Numbered from the stretch's first letter, positions 18,727-29,089 are shown. The stretch: 64,000 nt of DNA from JAICQM01 sp963781555 (GCA_963781555.1 CAWAGB010000005.1:173494-237493), one strand, 5' to 3'. The notes: generated by a model from the sequence alone, not told the origin. Numbers and translations: made by a program.

Positions 18727-19668
18727 ATGGCGCACCCGAGCCCAGCCCTCCGCGTCTCCCGCGAGCAGAACCACCTCGCGTGGGATCCTGCCATTGCCCC
18801 GGTCGCGAGCGTCGGGTCCGGTGACGTCGTCGAGTTCGACTGCCTCGACGCCTCCAACGGCCAGATCACGGCCGAAGCCACCACCGCGACGCTCGACACC
18901 CTGATCTTCGACCAGGTCGATCAGGTTACGGGGCCGGTCGAGGTTGCGGGCGCCGAACCCGGCGACACACTCCAGGTGGACCTGCTCGACTTCACGCCCG
19001 CCGACTGGGGGTGGACCGCCTCGATCCCGGGCTTCGGCCTTCTCGCCGACGAGTTCCCGGATGGGCATCTCAAGATCACTCGTCTCACGCCCGGGGCCGA
19101 CCGCGCAGAATTTTGGCCCGGCGTCTCCGTTCCGCTGGCGCCGTTCTGCGGCGAGCTGGGCGTCGCGCCCGTCGACGGGCCGCGATCGACGATTCCGCCG
19201 GACCTGCACGGCGGCAACATGGACACCCGGCATCTCATCGCCGGGTCGACGCTCTTCCTCCCGGTGTTCCACTCCGGCGCCCGGTTCTCCATCGGGGACG
19301 GGCACGCCACGCAGGGCGATGGGGAGGTGAGCGGCACCGCCATCGAGACGCCGATGCGCGCGCTCGTGCGCCTCACCGTGCGCAAGGACCTGCACCTCAG
19401 CGGGCCGGAGTTCCTGGCCGCGCCCGACCCGCACGCCGCGCTGCGCAACGGCGGCCGGTACGCCACGGACGGCATCGGTCCGGACCTCATGACCGCCGCA
19501 CGGGACGCGCTGCGGCGCATGATCGAGTGGCTCGGCCGCGATCACGGCCTGGACCCGATGCAGGCCTACCTGCTGTGCAGCGTGGTGGCCGACCTGCGCA
19601 TCAGCGAGATCGTGGATGTGCCGAACTTCGTGGTGACGGCCCACTGCCCGCTGGGCATCTTCGCCTAG
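18727..19668 (+). CDS. Acetamidase/formamidase family protein
   Basis: A 313-residue protein of the FmdA/AmdA family, which hydrolyse short amides to the acid and ammonia. Conserved features are the entry HLAWDPAIAPVASVGSGDVVEFDCLDASNGQI, the core IPPDLHGGNMDTRHL, SIGDGHATQGDGEVSGTAIE (metal-binding His/Asp) and the C-terminal SVVADLRISEIVD.PN. Length is usual. It converges with an amino-acid permease across a bidirectional hairpin. No urea/amide ABC transporter is nearby, so the physiological substrate is unknown. Confidence 0.92.
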   Translation: MAHPSPALRVSREQNHLAWDPAIAPVASVGSGDVVEFDCLDASNGQITAEATTATLDTLIFDQVDQVTGPVEVAGAEPGDTLQVDLLDFTPADWGWTASIPGFGLLADEFPDGHLKITRLTPGADRAEFWPGVSVPLAPFCGELGVAPVDGPRSTIPPDLHGGNMDTRHLIAGSTLFLPVFHSGARFSIGDGHATQGDGEVSGTAIETPMRALVRLTVRKDLHLSGPEFLAAPDPHAALRNGGRYATDGIGPDLMTAARDALRRMIEWLGRDHGLDPMQAYLLCSVVADLRISEIVDVPNFVVTAHCPLGIFA

Positions 19669-19675
19669 GCAGGCC

Positions 19676-19703
19676 GATGGGCCGGCGTCGCCGCCGGCCC
19701 ATC
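19676..19703. terminator. Bidirectional hairpin between acetamidase and permease genes
   Basis: Perfect 12-bp arms GATGGGCCGGCG and CGCCGGCCCATC with a 4-nt loop, centred between the convergent stops at 19668 and 19725. Confidence 0.7.
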
Positions 19704-19724
19704 ATCGGTCCATCCGTCGGCGGG

Positions 19725-21239
19725 TCACCCGTCCGAGGCATCTCCGTAGACGTCGCCCACCCGCTCGAGTGCACCGTCACCCCGCGAGCGGAGGACGACG
19801 TAGGCGATCACTCCGAGGATGATCCATACGGCCACGATGGGCGCCGTCCAGCGCAGCGCGCTCTCGTACGCAGGCAGCTCGATATCGAGGATCGGGATCG
19901 TCAGTCCACCAATGACCGCCAGCAGGGCCGGAATCATGGCGATGACACCCAGGACCGGCACGATGAGGTGCTTGACGATGTTGAACTCGTCGCGCCGCTC
20001 GCGCCAGAAATAGCCGATGCAGGCCACGTTCACCAGCATGTAGATCCCGGCGAAGATGAGGCCCAGCAGCGTACCCAGGAATACGTAGACATTGAGACCG
20101 CCGAAGCTGCTCGCGCCCTCGGGCGTTGGGTAGGGATCGTTGGCGAGGACCACGCCGAGCACGACCGCGATGACGATCGCGGAGATCGCCTGGAAGTGGA
20201 CCGCATTGATCGGGGCACGCGTCTTCGGGTCCACCGCAGCGAAGAAGCGCGGCAGCAGCGAAGCGCGGCCCATGGCAAACAGCGAGCGGGTGGCTGCCGT
20301 GGCCCCCGCGTTGGCGTTGGCGATGGAGCTGTTGAGGATCGCGAAGACGACCAGCAGGCCGCCGATGCCCGGCAACACCTGCTCGGCCATCCAGCCCCAC
20401 GGATCGCCGTCATGCGAGGTGTAGAAGCCGGTCATCTGGTCCGGACCGAAGAAGACCGTCGCCGCGTACCAGCAGAAGACATAGAAGAGGCCGACCAGGA
20501 TTGCCGACCACACGACCGCTCGCGGGATGGTGCGCCGCGGATCGGATGTCTCCTCCCCGAGTGGCGCGGCTGCCTCGAATCCAATGAACGCCAGGAGGCA
20601 GAAGATCATCCCCTGGAAGGCCGGTTTCACCCCGTCTGCTCCGGGGACGAACACGTTGAGGGTGTTGGTGTCCGCGTTCACGATCAGCAGGGTCGAGATG
20701 AGCAGGAAGATGACGATTTCCACCAGCCCCAGCGCCAGGCCGGCGCGCGTCGAAAGACCGATGCCGCGGTAGTTGAGCCACCACACCAGCAGGCCGCACA
20801 GGACGGCGAGGCCCAGCCAGGCGTTGGCGATGTCGATGCCGAGGTACGACGACAGGAAGATGGCGCCGTAGAAGCCAAAGCCGCCCAGCAGGAGCGGCAT
20901 GACAAGTGGCTCGGCCAGCGCGAAGCTCCATGCGACGAGCCAGCCGAAGAAGGAGCCCAGGCCGCGGCCGACGTACGTGTACATGCCGCCGGCGGACGGG
21001 AGATGGCGGGCCAGCTCGGCCATCGAGAAGGCCGTGAAGAGCACGGCGATCATGGCAAACAGGACGGCGAGCGGGGTGATGCCGCCGGCGAAGGAGGTCG
21101 CCGCGCCGATCGACAGGGCGGTCGCCACGGCCGGTGCCATGTGGGTGATCGACTGGAAGAGGACCTCGGGCAGTCCGATGGCGTTACGCGCCAGGGTGGG
21201 CGCGGCGGGAGCGTCAGGGCTGTGCGCGGGGGCGGTCAC
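19725..21239 (-). CDS. APC-family amino-acid permease
   Basis: About 504 residues from the GTG at 21239, which has a clear GGAGGAGATGCA site before it; a longer in-frame extension to 21335 has no such support. About twelve membrane segments. The first conserved block is GLPEVLFQSITHMAPAVATA, then the APC glycine motif SMAELARHLPSAGGMYTYVGRGLG. The loop after helix 8 has GRASLLPRFFAAVDPKTRAP, typical of amino-acid:cation symporters. The short cytoplasmic C-terminus ends the chain, with no Usp domain, so it differs from the KimA-type protein at 3.2-5.2 kb. The substrate cannot be read from sequence. Confidence 0.88.
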   Translation of the reverse strand: MTAPAHSPDAPAAPTLARNAIGLPEVLFQSITHMAPAVATALSIGAATSFAGGITPLAVLFAMIAVLFTAFSMAELARHLPSAGGMYTYVGRGLGSFFGWLVAWSFALAEPLVMPLLLGGFGFYGAIFLSSYLGIDIANAWLGLAVLCGLLVWWLNYRGIGLSTRAGLALGLVEIVIFLLISTLLIVNADTNTLNVFVPGADGVKPAFQGMIFCLLAFIGFEAAAPLGEETSDPRRTIPRAVVWSAILVGLFYVFCWYAATVFFGPDQMTGFYTSHDGDPWGWMAEQVLPGIGGLLVVFAILNSSIANANAGATAATRSLFAMGRASLLPRFFAAVDPKTRAPINAVHFQAISAIVIAVVLGVVLANDPYPTPEGASSFGGLNVYVFLGTLLGLIFAGIYMLVNVACIGYFWRERRDEFNIVKHLIVPVLGVIAMIPALLAVIGGLTIPILDIELPAYESALRWTAPIVAVWIILGVIAYVVLRSRGDGALERVGDVYGDASDG

Positions 21240-21351
21240 TGCATCTCCTCCGATGATGCGACCTTGCCCGGGGCGACCACGATCGCTCCGAGGGCAGATC
21301 GTCGCCGCATAGTACTTATCGGCGCGGCCGCGCAACAGCCCCTGGCAGCGG

Positions 21352-22356
21352 TCAGGCGTCGGCGGCCAGCAGCTCCGCGATCTCGCGGGCGTTGGTGGTC
21401 CCGTAGTTGGCGTAGCAGTTGTTCATCAGGATGTGCAGCTCGGGCACCTGGGCGGCGGCCTCCCGGATGCGTGGCACCCATTCGACCAGCTCGCCCTCGT
21501 CGTAGAGGTAGCGGAATCGCTCGACGACGGGGATGCCGGTGGCCTCCCACGTCTCCGTCCGCCGGCCGTGGAAGCGCACCACGGCAAGCTTCGGCGAGGT
21601 CACGAGCGAGATCGGCGGCAGCGAGGACTTCGTGCCGGGCGGCGCGTCGACCATGACGAACGGAATCTCGTACTTCTCCAGGAAATTGCCAGTGCGCTCG
21701 GCATTCTTCTCGTTGAACCACGAGGCGTGGCGGAGCTCGACCGCCATCGGTACGTCGCGCAGCCGTTCACGGGCCTTCACGATCTCATCGCGCGACTCGT
21801 TGGTCGGGAAGAACCAGCGCGGGTACTGGAGGAAGACCGCGCCCAGCTTGCCCGCCGAGTGGAGCGGCGCGATGCCGTCCAGGAAGCGCGCCCAGATCTC
21901 GTCTTCGATCTCGTTGGGCAGGTCTCGGGCGTAGACCCGCTTCTTGTCGATGATCTCGGCCGGCAGCTCCTCGCGCAGGTCCTTCGGCAGCCGAGCGACC
22001 TCCGACGGCTGGCCGGTCATCAGGGCGTGCGCCTTGATGTCGAACGTGAAGTCGGGCGGGGTGCGCTCCAGCCACAGCTCGCCGGTCCGCCGGGCGGGGA
22101 GCGCGTAGTACGTCGCGTCGACCTCGACGATGGGGAACTGGTTGGCGTAGTAGACGAGGCGATCCTCTGCCGTCGTGGCATCCGGCGGATAGAAGACCCC
22201 GGCGGCGGTCATGGTCGGGTCGGTCCACGATGCCGTACCGATGCGGACGCTGGCGCGTCCGACCTGCAGCGGCTCGCGCGCCGCGTCGGCATGCGCCTCT
22301 GCGCGCTCGTTGGCTATCTCGGGACCCGGGTCGTGCGGGTTGGTGGCGTCGGCCAT
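21352..22356 (-). CDS. DUF72 family protein (YecE-like), long form
   Basis: A 334-residue DUF72 protein with a TIM-barrel-like fold: VRIGTASWTDPTMTAAGVFYPP, YYANQFPIVEVDATYYALP, FTFDIKAHALMTG, FLQYPRWFFPTNESRDEI, VELRHASWF, ARVVRFHGR and HILMNNCYANYG. Function of the family is unknown; a metal-dependent hydrolase or nuclease has been suggested. A ~35-residue hydrophilic extension precedes the domain. A second, shorter DUF72 gene lies at 44.0-44.8 kb and is clearly divergent from it. Confidence 0.9.
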   Translation of the reverse strand: MADATNPHDPGPEIANERAEAHADAAREPLQVGRASVRIGTASWTDPTMTAAGVFYPPDATTAEDRLVYYANQFPIVEVDATYYALPARRTGELWLERTPPDFTFDIKAHALMTGQPSEVARLPKDLREELPAEIIDKKRVYARDLPNEIEDEIWARFLDGIAPLHSAGKLGAVFLQYPRWFFPTNESRDEIVKARERLRDVPMAVELRHASWFNEKNAERTGNFLEKYEIPFVMVDAPPGTKSSLPPISLVTSPKLAVVRFHGRRTETWEATGIPVVERFRYLYDEGELVEWVPRIREAAAQVPELHILMNNCYANYGTTNAREIAELLAADA

Positions 22357-22544
22357 GCCGAAAGCCTACCCGGCATCGCCGCTTCCGGCAGCGAGTCGCG
22401 CCAGTGCCTGCTCGAGGCGCGGCACCTCGCGCCATTCGGGTCCAGCTTGCTCGCGGCGTGCCCTCGGCCGCACTCAACGCAGCGCTGGCCGCACGCGCTC
22501 GGCAGCGGTCCGTTCGCCGGCGACGGCGATCGGATCAAGCACCG

Positions 22545-23327
22545 CTACGTGGCGGTGTCCTGGCGCTCCTGGGGCGGACTCGGGAAGAGCGGCCGCGCGC
22601 TCGCCTGCCCGGTGCGCACCGCCGTGATGGCGTAGCGGATGTGGAGCCCCATGGTCAGGAGCGCCACGATCGTCCCGAGCAGAATGGCGAGGCCCACCGC
22701 GAGGCCGAGCTGCAGGCCGGCGAGTGCGACGATCACCCCGGCAAGCACGCCATTCAGGACCATGACGACGTTCGGCGTGGCCGACACCAGGTGGACGAAG
22801 AACGGCGTGGCGGGCGGCATGGCCATCGTCACGCCGACCCCTGGCGCGTCATCGTGCGGGCTCATCACGAAGTACTTCGCCAGCTCTGGAGCGATCTCGA
22901 GATAGGCACCCCGAATCCGGTTCATGCCAATGACGCATTGCGCGTCGTGCCAGTTGGATGCGCCCATGCGGAGGAACGTGGCGACGCCCACGAAGAGCGT
23001 GATCGGCAGCACCACCAGCGCGAACAGCACGAACTCGGTGTCGAAGCCGGATGCCTGCGCGACGAGGGCCAGCGCCACCATCGCGCCGGAGAGGGTGGTG
23101 AGGAACATGCCCGCCCGCGCGAACGACTCGTTCCACGCCAGCGAACGCGAGGCGAGCAGGCTCCAGTGCTCCGTCGAGAGGATCTGGAGTCGCAGCTGGA
23201 CCGATGCCGGCGCGGCGGCATCGGACTCGGCCGTACCCAGGGGAATGCCCGGCTCCGCGCCGATCCCGGTGCCCGGGGTGGTGCGCTCGAATGCCATCGG
23301 TCGAATGGTCTCCTGCGTGGTGGCCAC
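22545..23327 (-). CDS. Four-helix membrane protein, unknown function
   Basis: A 260-residue protein with a ~45-residue disordered N-terminus. A helical stretch (LRLQILSTEHWSLLASRSLAWNESFARAGMF) leads to a first membrane hairpin (LSGAMVALALVAQASG / FVLFALVVLPITLFVGVATFL). A soluble middle part (GASNWHDAQCVIGMNRIRGAYLEI) is followed by a second hairpin (VVMVLNGVLAGVIVALAGL / GLAILLGTIVALLTMGL). The layout recalls SLATT-like or CBASS-associated membrane proteins only loosely. It is divergent from the OsmC gene; no operon partner is visible. Confidence 0.7.
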   Translation of the reverse strand: MATTQETIRPMAFERTTPGTGIGAEPGIPLGTAESDAAAPASVQLRLQILSTEHWSLLASRSLAWNESFARAGMFLTTLSGAMVALALVAQASGFDTEFVLFALVVLPITLFVGVATFLRMGASNWHDAQCVIGMNRIRGAYLEIAPELAKYFVMSPHDDAPGVGVTMAMPPATPFFVHLVSATPNVVMVLNGVLAGVIVALAGLQLGLAVGLAILLGTIVALLTMGLHIRYAITAVRTGQASARPLFPSPPQERQDTAT

Positions 23328-23384
23328 AGACTAGCCCGATGTAGCATCGCGCCCGATGACCCTGGCGCATGGATGGGAGACAGA

Positions 23385-23898
23385 ATGACCGACATCGGCG
23401 ATGCTCTGCGGGGTGCCCGCGCCTATCTGACCGATCATCCGGAGGAGGCGCGCTACCGCGACTCGGCGGCCACGGCCCGGGTCGACTCCGGCCTGGCGGT
23501 GATCGTGGACGGGCCCGATGGTGCCTCGCTGCGGACCGATATGCCGCCGAGCGTCGGGGGAGCTGGAACGGCACCGTCGCCCGGCTGGTACCTGCGGGCC
23601 GCTCACGCCGCCTGCGTGGCCACCCTGATCGCGATGCGCGCCGCCGAGGAGGGCGTCGATGCTCGACCGGCTCGAGGTCACCGTGGACTCCGAGTCGGAC
23701 GACCGCGGCATCACCGGCGCCGACGATGCCATTCCGGCGGGACCCTTCAGCAGTGCCGTGCGCATTGCCCTGGCCGCGGAGGGCGTGGATGCGGAGCGGC
23801 TGCGCGCCTTGGCGGGGTGGGGCTGGCGGCATTGCCCGGTCGATGACGCGGTGCGGCGCGCGATCCCGGTCAGCGTCACGGTGGACGTCCCCGCCTAG
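23385..23898 (+). CDS. OsmC-family protein, frame broken
   Basis: About 170 residues in two frames. The first part (from ATG 23385) reads SAATARVDSGLAVIVDGPDG...DMPPSVGGAGTAPSPGWYLRAAHAACVATLIAMRAAEEGVD. After a shift near 23660 the second part continues LDRLEVTVDSESDDRGI...CPVDDAVRRAIPVSVTVDV. Together these are a complete OsmC fold. The catalytic Cys of Ohr/OsmC peroxidases corresponds to the AACVATLIAMRAA position, and the second Cys to HCPVDDAV. The role would be detoxification of organic peroxides. The stop overlaps the stop of the TM0106-type gene by 4 bp. Confidence 0.78.
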
Positions 23899-26800
23899 CC
23901 TCCGGCGAGCTCCGCGAACTGGCAGAGCGCGTTGGCGAGGCGCATCTGCTCGGGGGTGCGGGCGCGTACCCGCAGCAGCGCGGGTTCCGCAACGACCACC
24001 GCGATGCACCGGGCGCGCGAGGTCGCCACGTTGAGCCGGTGCCGCGAGTACAGGAAGTCCATGCCGCGCGGAGCGTCCTCCGGGGAGCTGCTGGTCATGG
24101 AGTAGATGCTGATCGGCGCCTCCTGGCCCTGGAACTTGTCGACCGTGCCGACGCGCGCCTGGGGCGGCAGGAGGCTCTGGATCTCGCCGACCTGGGCGTT
24201 GTACGGGGCGACCACCAGCACGTCGTTCCAGGTGAGCGGCATCGTCCGGCCGTCCGCATCGGTCCATGTCGACCCGCTCTCGACCAGGACGCGGACGAGC
24301 GCTGCAATCTGTCGCGCTTCCTCGGGCGAGTCGTTGTCCGCCCCGACATGGTCGGCTCGCAGCAGCCGCAGGCCCGTCCCCCGCAGCGGCTCGGGGCCGT
24401 TGAGCGCCTGGTTCGCCAGCTCCGGCCGCGATTCGAGGCGGCCCTCGTAGAACGCGTCGGAGGTGAAGGCGGCGACGTCGGGGTGGAGGCGCCACGTGTC
24501 CTCCAGGAAGAGGCCCTGCGCCGGCGGCATGGTGTCGTGGTCACCCAGGATGTGGGCCAGCGCGGAGCGATCGGCGCCGGGCGGGTGCGCGCCCTGGAGT
24601 GGCTGGTCGAGCTGCTGCGGGTCACCGAGCAGGACGATGTTGCGGGTGGCGCCGGACATGGCGAGGACGTTGGCGAGCGACATCTGGCCCGCCTCATCCA
24701 CGAAGAGCACGTCGAGCAATCCGTCGCTCTTCTGCGGCGCCCACAGCCACGAGGTGCCTGCCGCCAGGTTGAGCGTTCCGCCGGCAAGCCCGTCGCGGAT
24801 CCAGGTGTTGTCGCCGCTCAGGGTCACCCGAGGGTCGGCCACACCCACCCCGGTGTCCCCCACCTTCTGCGCGGCGCGCACGTCCACGCCACCGGCCTCG
24901 TCGGCCGCCTCGAGCACCTTGGTGAGGAAGTTGGCGATCACCTTGTGGCTGGTGGCGCTGATCCCGACGCGCTTGCCGGCCTGAAGGAGGCGCACGATCA
25001 TCCGCGCGCCGGTGTACGTCTTGCCCGATCCCGGCGGTCCCTGGATGGCGAGCGCGCCGCCGTCGAGCCGACCCACCAGGCGGCAGGCGGCGGCAAGGTC
25101 CGTCTCGTCGCCCACGCGCAGCGGGGCGCCGGGCGGCTGACCGCAGCGCGGGGGCAGCCCGAGCAGGAGGTCGCGGCCGGCGCGCCAGTCGGGAAGGTCG
25201 GCAGCCACGCCGGAGCCGGCGACCCACTCCCCGAGGCGCAGCAGCGTGGCACGGTGGTCGGGGTCGCCGATCACGTTGAGCGGGACGATCGCCTCCGGGT
25301 GGACGGGCTCTCCGCCGGCCGGCCAGGACAGGGTCACCGTCGCGGAGCGATCGTCGATCTCGACCAGCTCCGCCCCGATGCGCCACGCCTTCCACGTGTC
25401 CGGGTGCTCCTGCTGCAGGCGTGGGTCGTACAGCTCCGATCGCTGACCGATGTCGTGCTCCTGGAGCGGGATGCGGTAGCGCCAGTTCTGGCGCCCCTTC
25501 CCGCGCTGGCCACGCCGCCACGGCTCGCCGACGGTCCCGATCACCTCCAGCCGACCGATGGCGGCGTCATCCTCGACGAGCTCGTCCGGCCCCAGCCCGA
25601 TGCGATGGAAGAACTCCCAGTACGTGGCCTTCTGCTCCCGCCGATGCCACGACAGCAGCTGCGCCAGGAGCCAGGTGGCCTGCTCCGTCGCGGATCGCTC
25701 CATCGGGTCGACCGGGATGCCATCGGTGAGGCGCGTCGCGACCGCCTCGACGCGCTTGGCCGCTTCGCTGAGTGACTCTGGCGGCTCCGGCGAGACGGGA
25801 GTCGGCCGCGGCACGGCATGGCCGGTGCGATCGGCCAGCTCGCCGCGCCGCGACTCGAGCCAGTCCCGCAGGCGCCGGGTGCTGACGACGTCGTCGCGGT
25901 TGTAGGTCGCGATCGAGTCGAGGAGTCTGCGATGCGGGGCGATCGCCCTCCCCGAGCTCCAGCCACTCCTCGAAGGCGACGATGCTCGAGCCGGCGTCGC
26001 GCAGGTCGATCGTCCCGCGTGAAGCCGTAGAGCGCTTCCATCTTCTTGATCGAGTAGCTCTCGACCGAGGCGCGGAGCGACTGGCGCACCGCCCGCAGCA
26101 GGTCGACGAGCACGCCCTCGCGGAGCAGCCGGTCCACCTCGCTCCTCCCGCGTCCCGTAACGGCCCATCAGCCGCTTGAGCGCGGTCGGCTCGTAGGGGG
26201 CGTAGTGATAGATGTGCAGCGCCGGGTACCGCCTCCAGGCGCGCGGTCAGACAAGTCGATGAGCTGCTCGAACGCGGCCCGCTCGCCATCGAGCGTGAAG
26301 GCGCCGGACCCTCGGGTCGCGCGACCAGAAGGCGTGGAAGTCGCCCGCGACCTCGAGCACGCCGAACAGGTAGTCGAGGCCATCGTCGAGCGCGAAGGGG
26401 TCGCCCTCGATGTCGAGGAACAGGTCGCCGGCGACGGCTCCGGCAGGCTGGCCAGGCCGCGTTCCGGCTCGACCGGCTCGCCGGGCGGCGGCAGCAGCAG
26501 CTCGTACTTGAGGCGGCCTTCGCGCCGACCCTCGAGCTGGAGGCGCGCCTGCTCGCGGACGCGCGTCAGCGCGGCGACGCTCGTCGCCGTCCAGCTGCGG
26601 GGTGAAGGGCAGGGCGCAGGTCGCCGAGCGCCTCGAGCGTCGTCGACCGCGCGCCCGCAAGGGCCCGGCGTTGGCGGGCGGTGATCCCGGCGACCAGTGA
26701 CCAGGTGGTCGTCGTCGCTCCGACGGGCGACGCACTCGACGGCCCAGCGGCAGACGTCGCAGTGGTCGACCGGCTCCGGGTAGGTGGCCGCGCGGCGGGA

Positions 26801-27455
26801 AGGCGACGGGCGCGATCGTCGGCCATGTCCGCAGGAACCGGTCGCGGGCCGCCGGTAGTACGCCATGTAGTCGTCGACGCGGAGCGTCGGCGCGTCCCGG
26901 CGCGCTGCCGCCCAGGGCGACATGCAGCCACTCCGGGTGCGACGCCCTGCAGCTCGGTCGAGCTGGTCGATGTAGGAACAGATCTGGAGGACCGCGCTGG
27001 CCTTGACGTGGCGCGCGAGCTTCGTGTCGGCGACCTCGTAGTGATATGCGCCAAACCGCGATGGGCGGGCCGCGTCGTCCATGCGCAGCAGGAAGTCGGC
27101 GTGGCCCGCCAGCGTGCCGTCGAAGAACGTGGCCTGGAAGATGACGTCCGCACCGGCTGCCATGGCATCGATCGTCTCGGCGGCCGCGGCGAGCTGGCTC
27201 ACCGCGGTCCTCGTCGATCCTTCGAGTCTCGATCGTCGACCGCACGGCGACCCTCGGCACGCAGCTCGTCGAGGTAGCGGCGTCTCGTGCGCGAATCCGC
27301 GGCGGCGGATCACGTCCAGCTCGCGGTCGTCGCGGTGCGGGCGGCGTGACCAGTCCGCCGAGCGCGGCGCGCTCGAGCGCCGTCAGGTGCTCGCAGGCGA
27401 GATAGCCCACCAGGTCCGTGGCGGAATACACGGGCCGGCCGTCGATGAGCTGCAG
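23895..27455 (-). CDS. TM0106-family RecB-like nuclease fused to a superfamily 1 helicase, many frame breaks
   Basis: One gene of ~1190 codons. The C-terminal 750 residues are in one frame: Walker A GPPGSGKTYTGARM, Walker B LFVDEAGQMSLANVL, GDPQQLDQP, VGTVDKFQGQEAPI and the final helicase motif RLNVATSRAR. Upstream, frames jump repeatedly between ~25.9 and 27.4 kb, yet conserved pieces are collinear: LQLIDGRPVYSATDLVGYLACEH, GADVIFQATFFDG, YHYEVADTKLARHVKASAVLQICSY, CDVCRWAVECVARR (a Cas4-like Cys cluster), FLDIEGDPFALDDGLDYLFG and SYSIKKMEALYGFTRD. The order matches TM0106-type RecB-like nucleases (nuclease, RNase H-like domain, DNA2/Upf1-like helicase). The start appears to be CTG at 27455, seven bases after GGAGG; an ATG misread is possible. 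A role in DNA repair or defence is inferred from the family. Confidence 0.82.
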
Positions 27456-27585
27456 TTCGGTTCCTCCCTTGGCCGATGAGAGTAGAGGAACCGCGCGACA
27501 GCTTGCCTGTCGCAACGCGGCGGGGGTCGCATCGAGGCCGCCGGCTGCCCTGCGTCGGGCAGCCGGCGACGCTCCTCGGCGGAGG

Positions 27586-27924
27586 CTACATCAGACCGAC
27601 GATGTGGCCCTCCGGATCGGCGAAGAGGGCGACCGTCGTCTCGGGCGCCACCTCGGTGAGCGGCATGATGATCCGCCCGCCGAGCTCCTCGACCTTGCGC
27701 AGCGCGCCCTCGGGATCGTCGCTGTGGACGTAGAACGTCACGTGCCCCGGCTCGCCTTGCTGGGTCGCGCCGAAGCCGCCGGTCATGGTGCCCTGGCGGA
27801 CCATGCCGTAGCCGCCCGGGTTGTCCGTGTCGAGGTCCCACCCGAAGACCTCGCTGAAGAATTTCTGGATGCCGGGCCCGTCCTTGCCGACGACCTCGAC
27901 GTGCACGATCTGTGCGCCTGCCAT
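27586..27924 (-). CDS. VOC-family (glyoxalase-like) protein
   Basis: 112 residues from the ATG at 27924, with GAGGAGCAC upstream. Two beta-alpha-beta-beta-beta units: the first begins AQIVHVEVVGKDGPGIQKFFSEVFGW, and the second has HVTFYVHSDDPEGALRKVEELGGRII and ends FADPEGHIVGLM. Such single-domain members of the vicinal oxygen chelate family bind a metal as dimers and range from lactoylglutathione lyases to antibiotic-binding proteins. No substrate is evident. Confidence 0.88.
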   Translation of the reverse strand: MAGAQIVHVEVVGKDGPGIQKFFSEVFGWDLDTDNPGGYGMVRQGTMTGGFGATQQGEPGHVTFYVHSDDPEGALRKVEELGGRIIMPLTEVAPETTVALFADPEGHIVGLM

Positions 27925-28010
27925 CTTGTTGTGCTCCTCGTTGGCTGGGTCGACCGGTCCAAATCGGCCGCTATCCCAACGACGAACGGCGCCGCCCCGA
28001 ATCGACAGGG

Positions 28011-28433
28011 TCAGTCGGAGGGTCGGACCGCGCCGGCCGACCACCACACCACCAACCCCGCCAGGATGCCAAGCAGAGCGATACCACCGAGGACCGGCAC
28101 CGCGGCGCTGGCTGCGTCGGGGGCGATGGTGATGAGCAACACCAGGTACGCGATCATGGCCAGCCCCGCCAGGGCGCACAGCACGCCGACGATGCGGCCC
28201 GGGGCGCGGGACCAGGCGCGGTGCTGCCAGAGCCCCCAGGCCGTGACGAGGGCACTCACCGCCGCCGCGGCGAAGAGGAGGCCCACCGGGCCGCTGGACG
28301 TCTGCGTGGCGGCGCCGGCGATCGCGGTCGCGTAGCCAATGGCGACGTAGGCGAGCATGCCGATCCCGACGAGCGCCAGGATGATCGCCGCCGGCAGGGT
28401 CGCGCCGCGCCTGCCACCGCTCGAATCAGTCAT
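28011..28433 (-). CDS. Small four-helix membrane protein
   Basis: 140 residues from the ATG at 28433. Four membrane segments: LPAAIILALVGIGMLAYVAI, GPVGLLFAAAAVSALVTAWG, GVLCALAGLAMIAYLVLLI and AVPVLGGIALLGILAGLVVW, with a conserved-looking WQHRAWSRAPGR loop. Loops of this kind occur in small bacterial membrane proteins of unknown role. The start overlaps the methyltransferase stop as ATGA, so the two are coupled. Confidence 0.72.
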   Translation of the reverse strand: MTDSSGGRRGATLPAAIILALVGIGMLAYVAIGYATAIAGAATQTSSGPVGLLFAAAAVSALVTAWGLWQHRAWSRAPGRIVGVLCALAGLAMIAYLVLLITIAPDAASAAVPVLGGIALLGILAGLVVWWSAGAVRPSD

Positions 28434-29089
28434 GACGGCGCACCGATGCGCCGGTACACGATTGCCTGCCAGAAGAGGCTGCGAGACGCAGATCGCCGTT
28501 CGAAGCCGAGGCCCTGGACGAGGCGGTCGACGGCATGCGTGCGATGGACGTGGATGCGGAACGTCTGCCGCGTCACGCTGAGCACCAGGTTGACGACCCG
28601 CGCCCCGGCCCGGATCCACCACCGATCGACCGGGAACACGAGGCCGTACAGGCGCCGCGCATGAGAGGCCGAGGCGGTGACGAGCTCCCCCATGTGCGGG
28701 TAGCAGCAGATCACGCGGTCGAGGGTCACGATGTCGGCCGGCTCGATCTCCGCGGCGAGCTCGACGAAGTTCCCGTACCGATGTGTCTCCCGTTCGCCAA
28801 GGCCGCGACGGACCGCCTCGTCGCGCGCCGCCTCGAGGTACGCCCGCGAGAAGTCGACGTCGACCGATGACGCTGCCCCGGCAGCGAGCAGCTCGTGCTG
28901 CACCGCCCCGATGCCGCCACCGATGTCGAGCAGCGTGGCGCCCTCGACGCCCTCGCGCAGCAGCGCGTCGATGAGGCGCCGGGTACTCGGTGCCGGCCCG
29001 TCATGGCGGTAGCTCGCCAGATCGTCGGTGGCGTCCTTCTGGTCGAATGTGGCGTCGTAGTCGACCCGGCAGCAGCTCGGTTGCGGCAT
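28430..29089 (-). CDS. Class I SAM-dependent methyltransferase
   Basis: About 219 residues from the ATG at 29089. The SAM-binding glycine motif is TLLDIGGGIGAVQHELLAAG, followed by the acidic residue in SSVDVDFSRAYLEAA and the post-II motif ADIVTLDRVICCYPHMGEL. The C-terminal part (FPVDRWWIRAGARVVNL, FRIHVHRTHAVDRLVQGLGF) is like small-molecule methyltransferases related to UbiE/BchM. The N-terminus has CC and the YDATFDQKDATDDLASYR entry. The acceptor is unknown. It is the first gene of a two-gene unit with the small membrane protein. Confidence 0.85.
   Translation of the reverse strand: MPQPSCCRVDYDATFDQKDATDDLASYRHDGPAPSTRRLIDALLREGVEGATLLDIGGGIGAVQHELLAAGAASSVDVDFSRAYLEAARDEAVRRGLGERETHRYGNFVELAAEIEPADIVTLDRVICCYPHMGELVTASASHARRLYGLVFPVDRWWIRAGARVVNLVLSVTRQTFRIHVHRTHAVDRLVQGLGFERRSASRSLFWQAIVYRRIGAPS

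Noticed and set aside
19011..21656. 881-codon open frame on the plus strand
   Set aside because: Runs out of frame through the acetamidase and antisense through the permease; low-complexity composition and no motifs.
22314..22538. Small minus-strand frame with CGQRCVECGRG
   Set aside because: Looks like a zinc ribbon at first but lacks the second CxxC pair, overlaps the membrane-protein gene by 8 residues and has no ribosome site.
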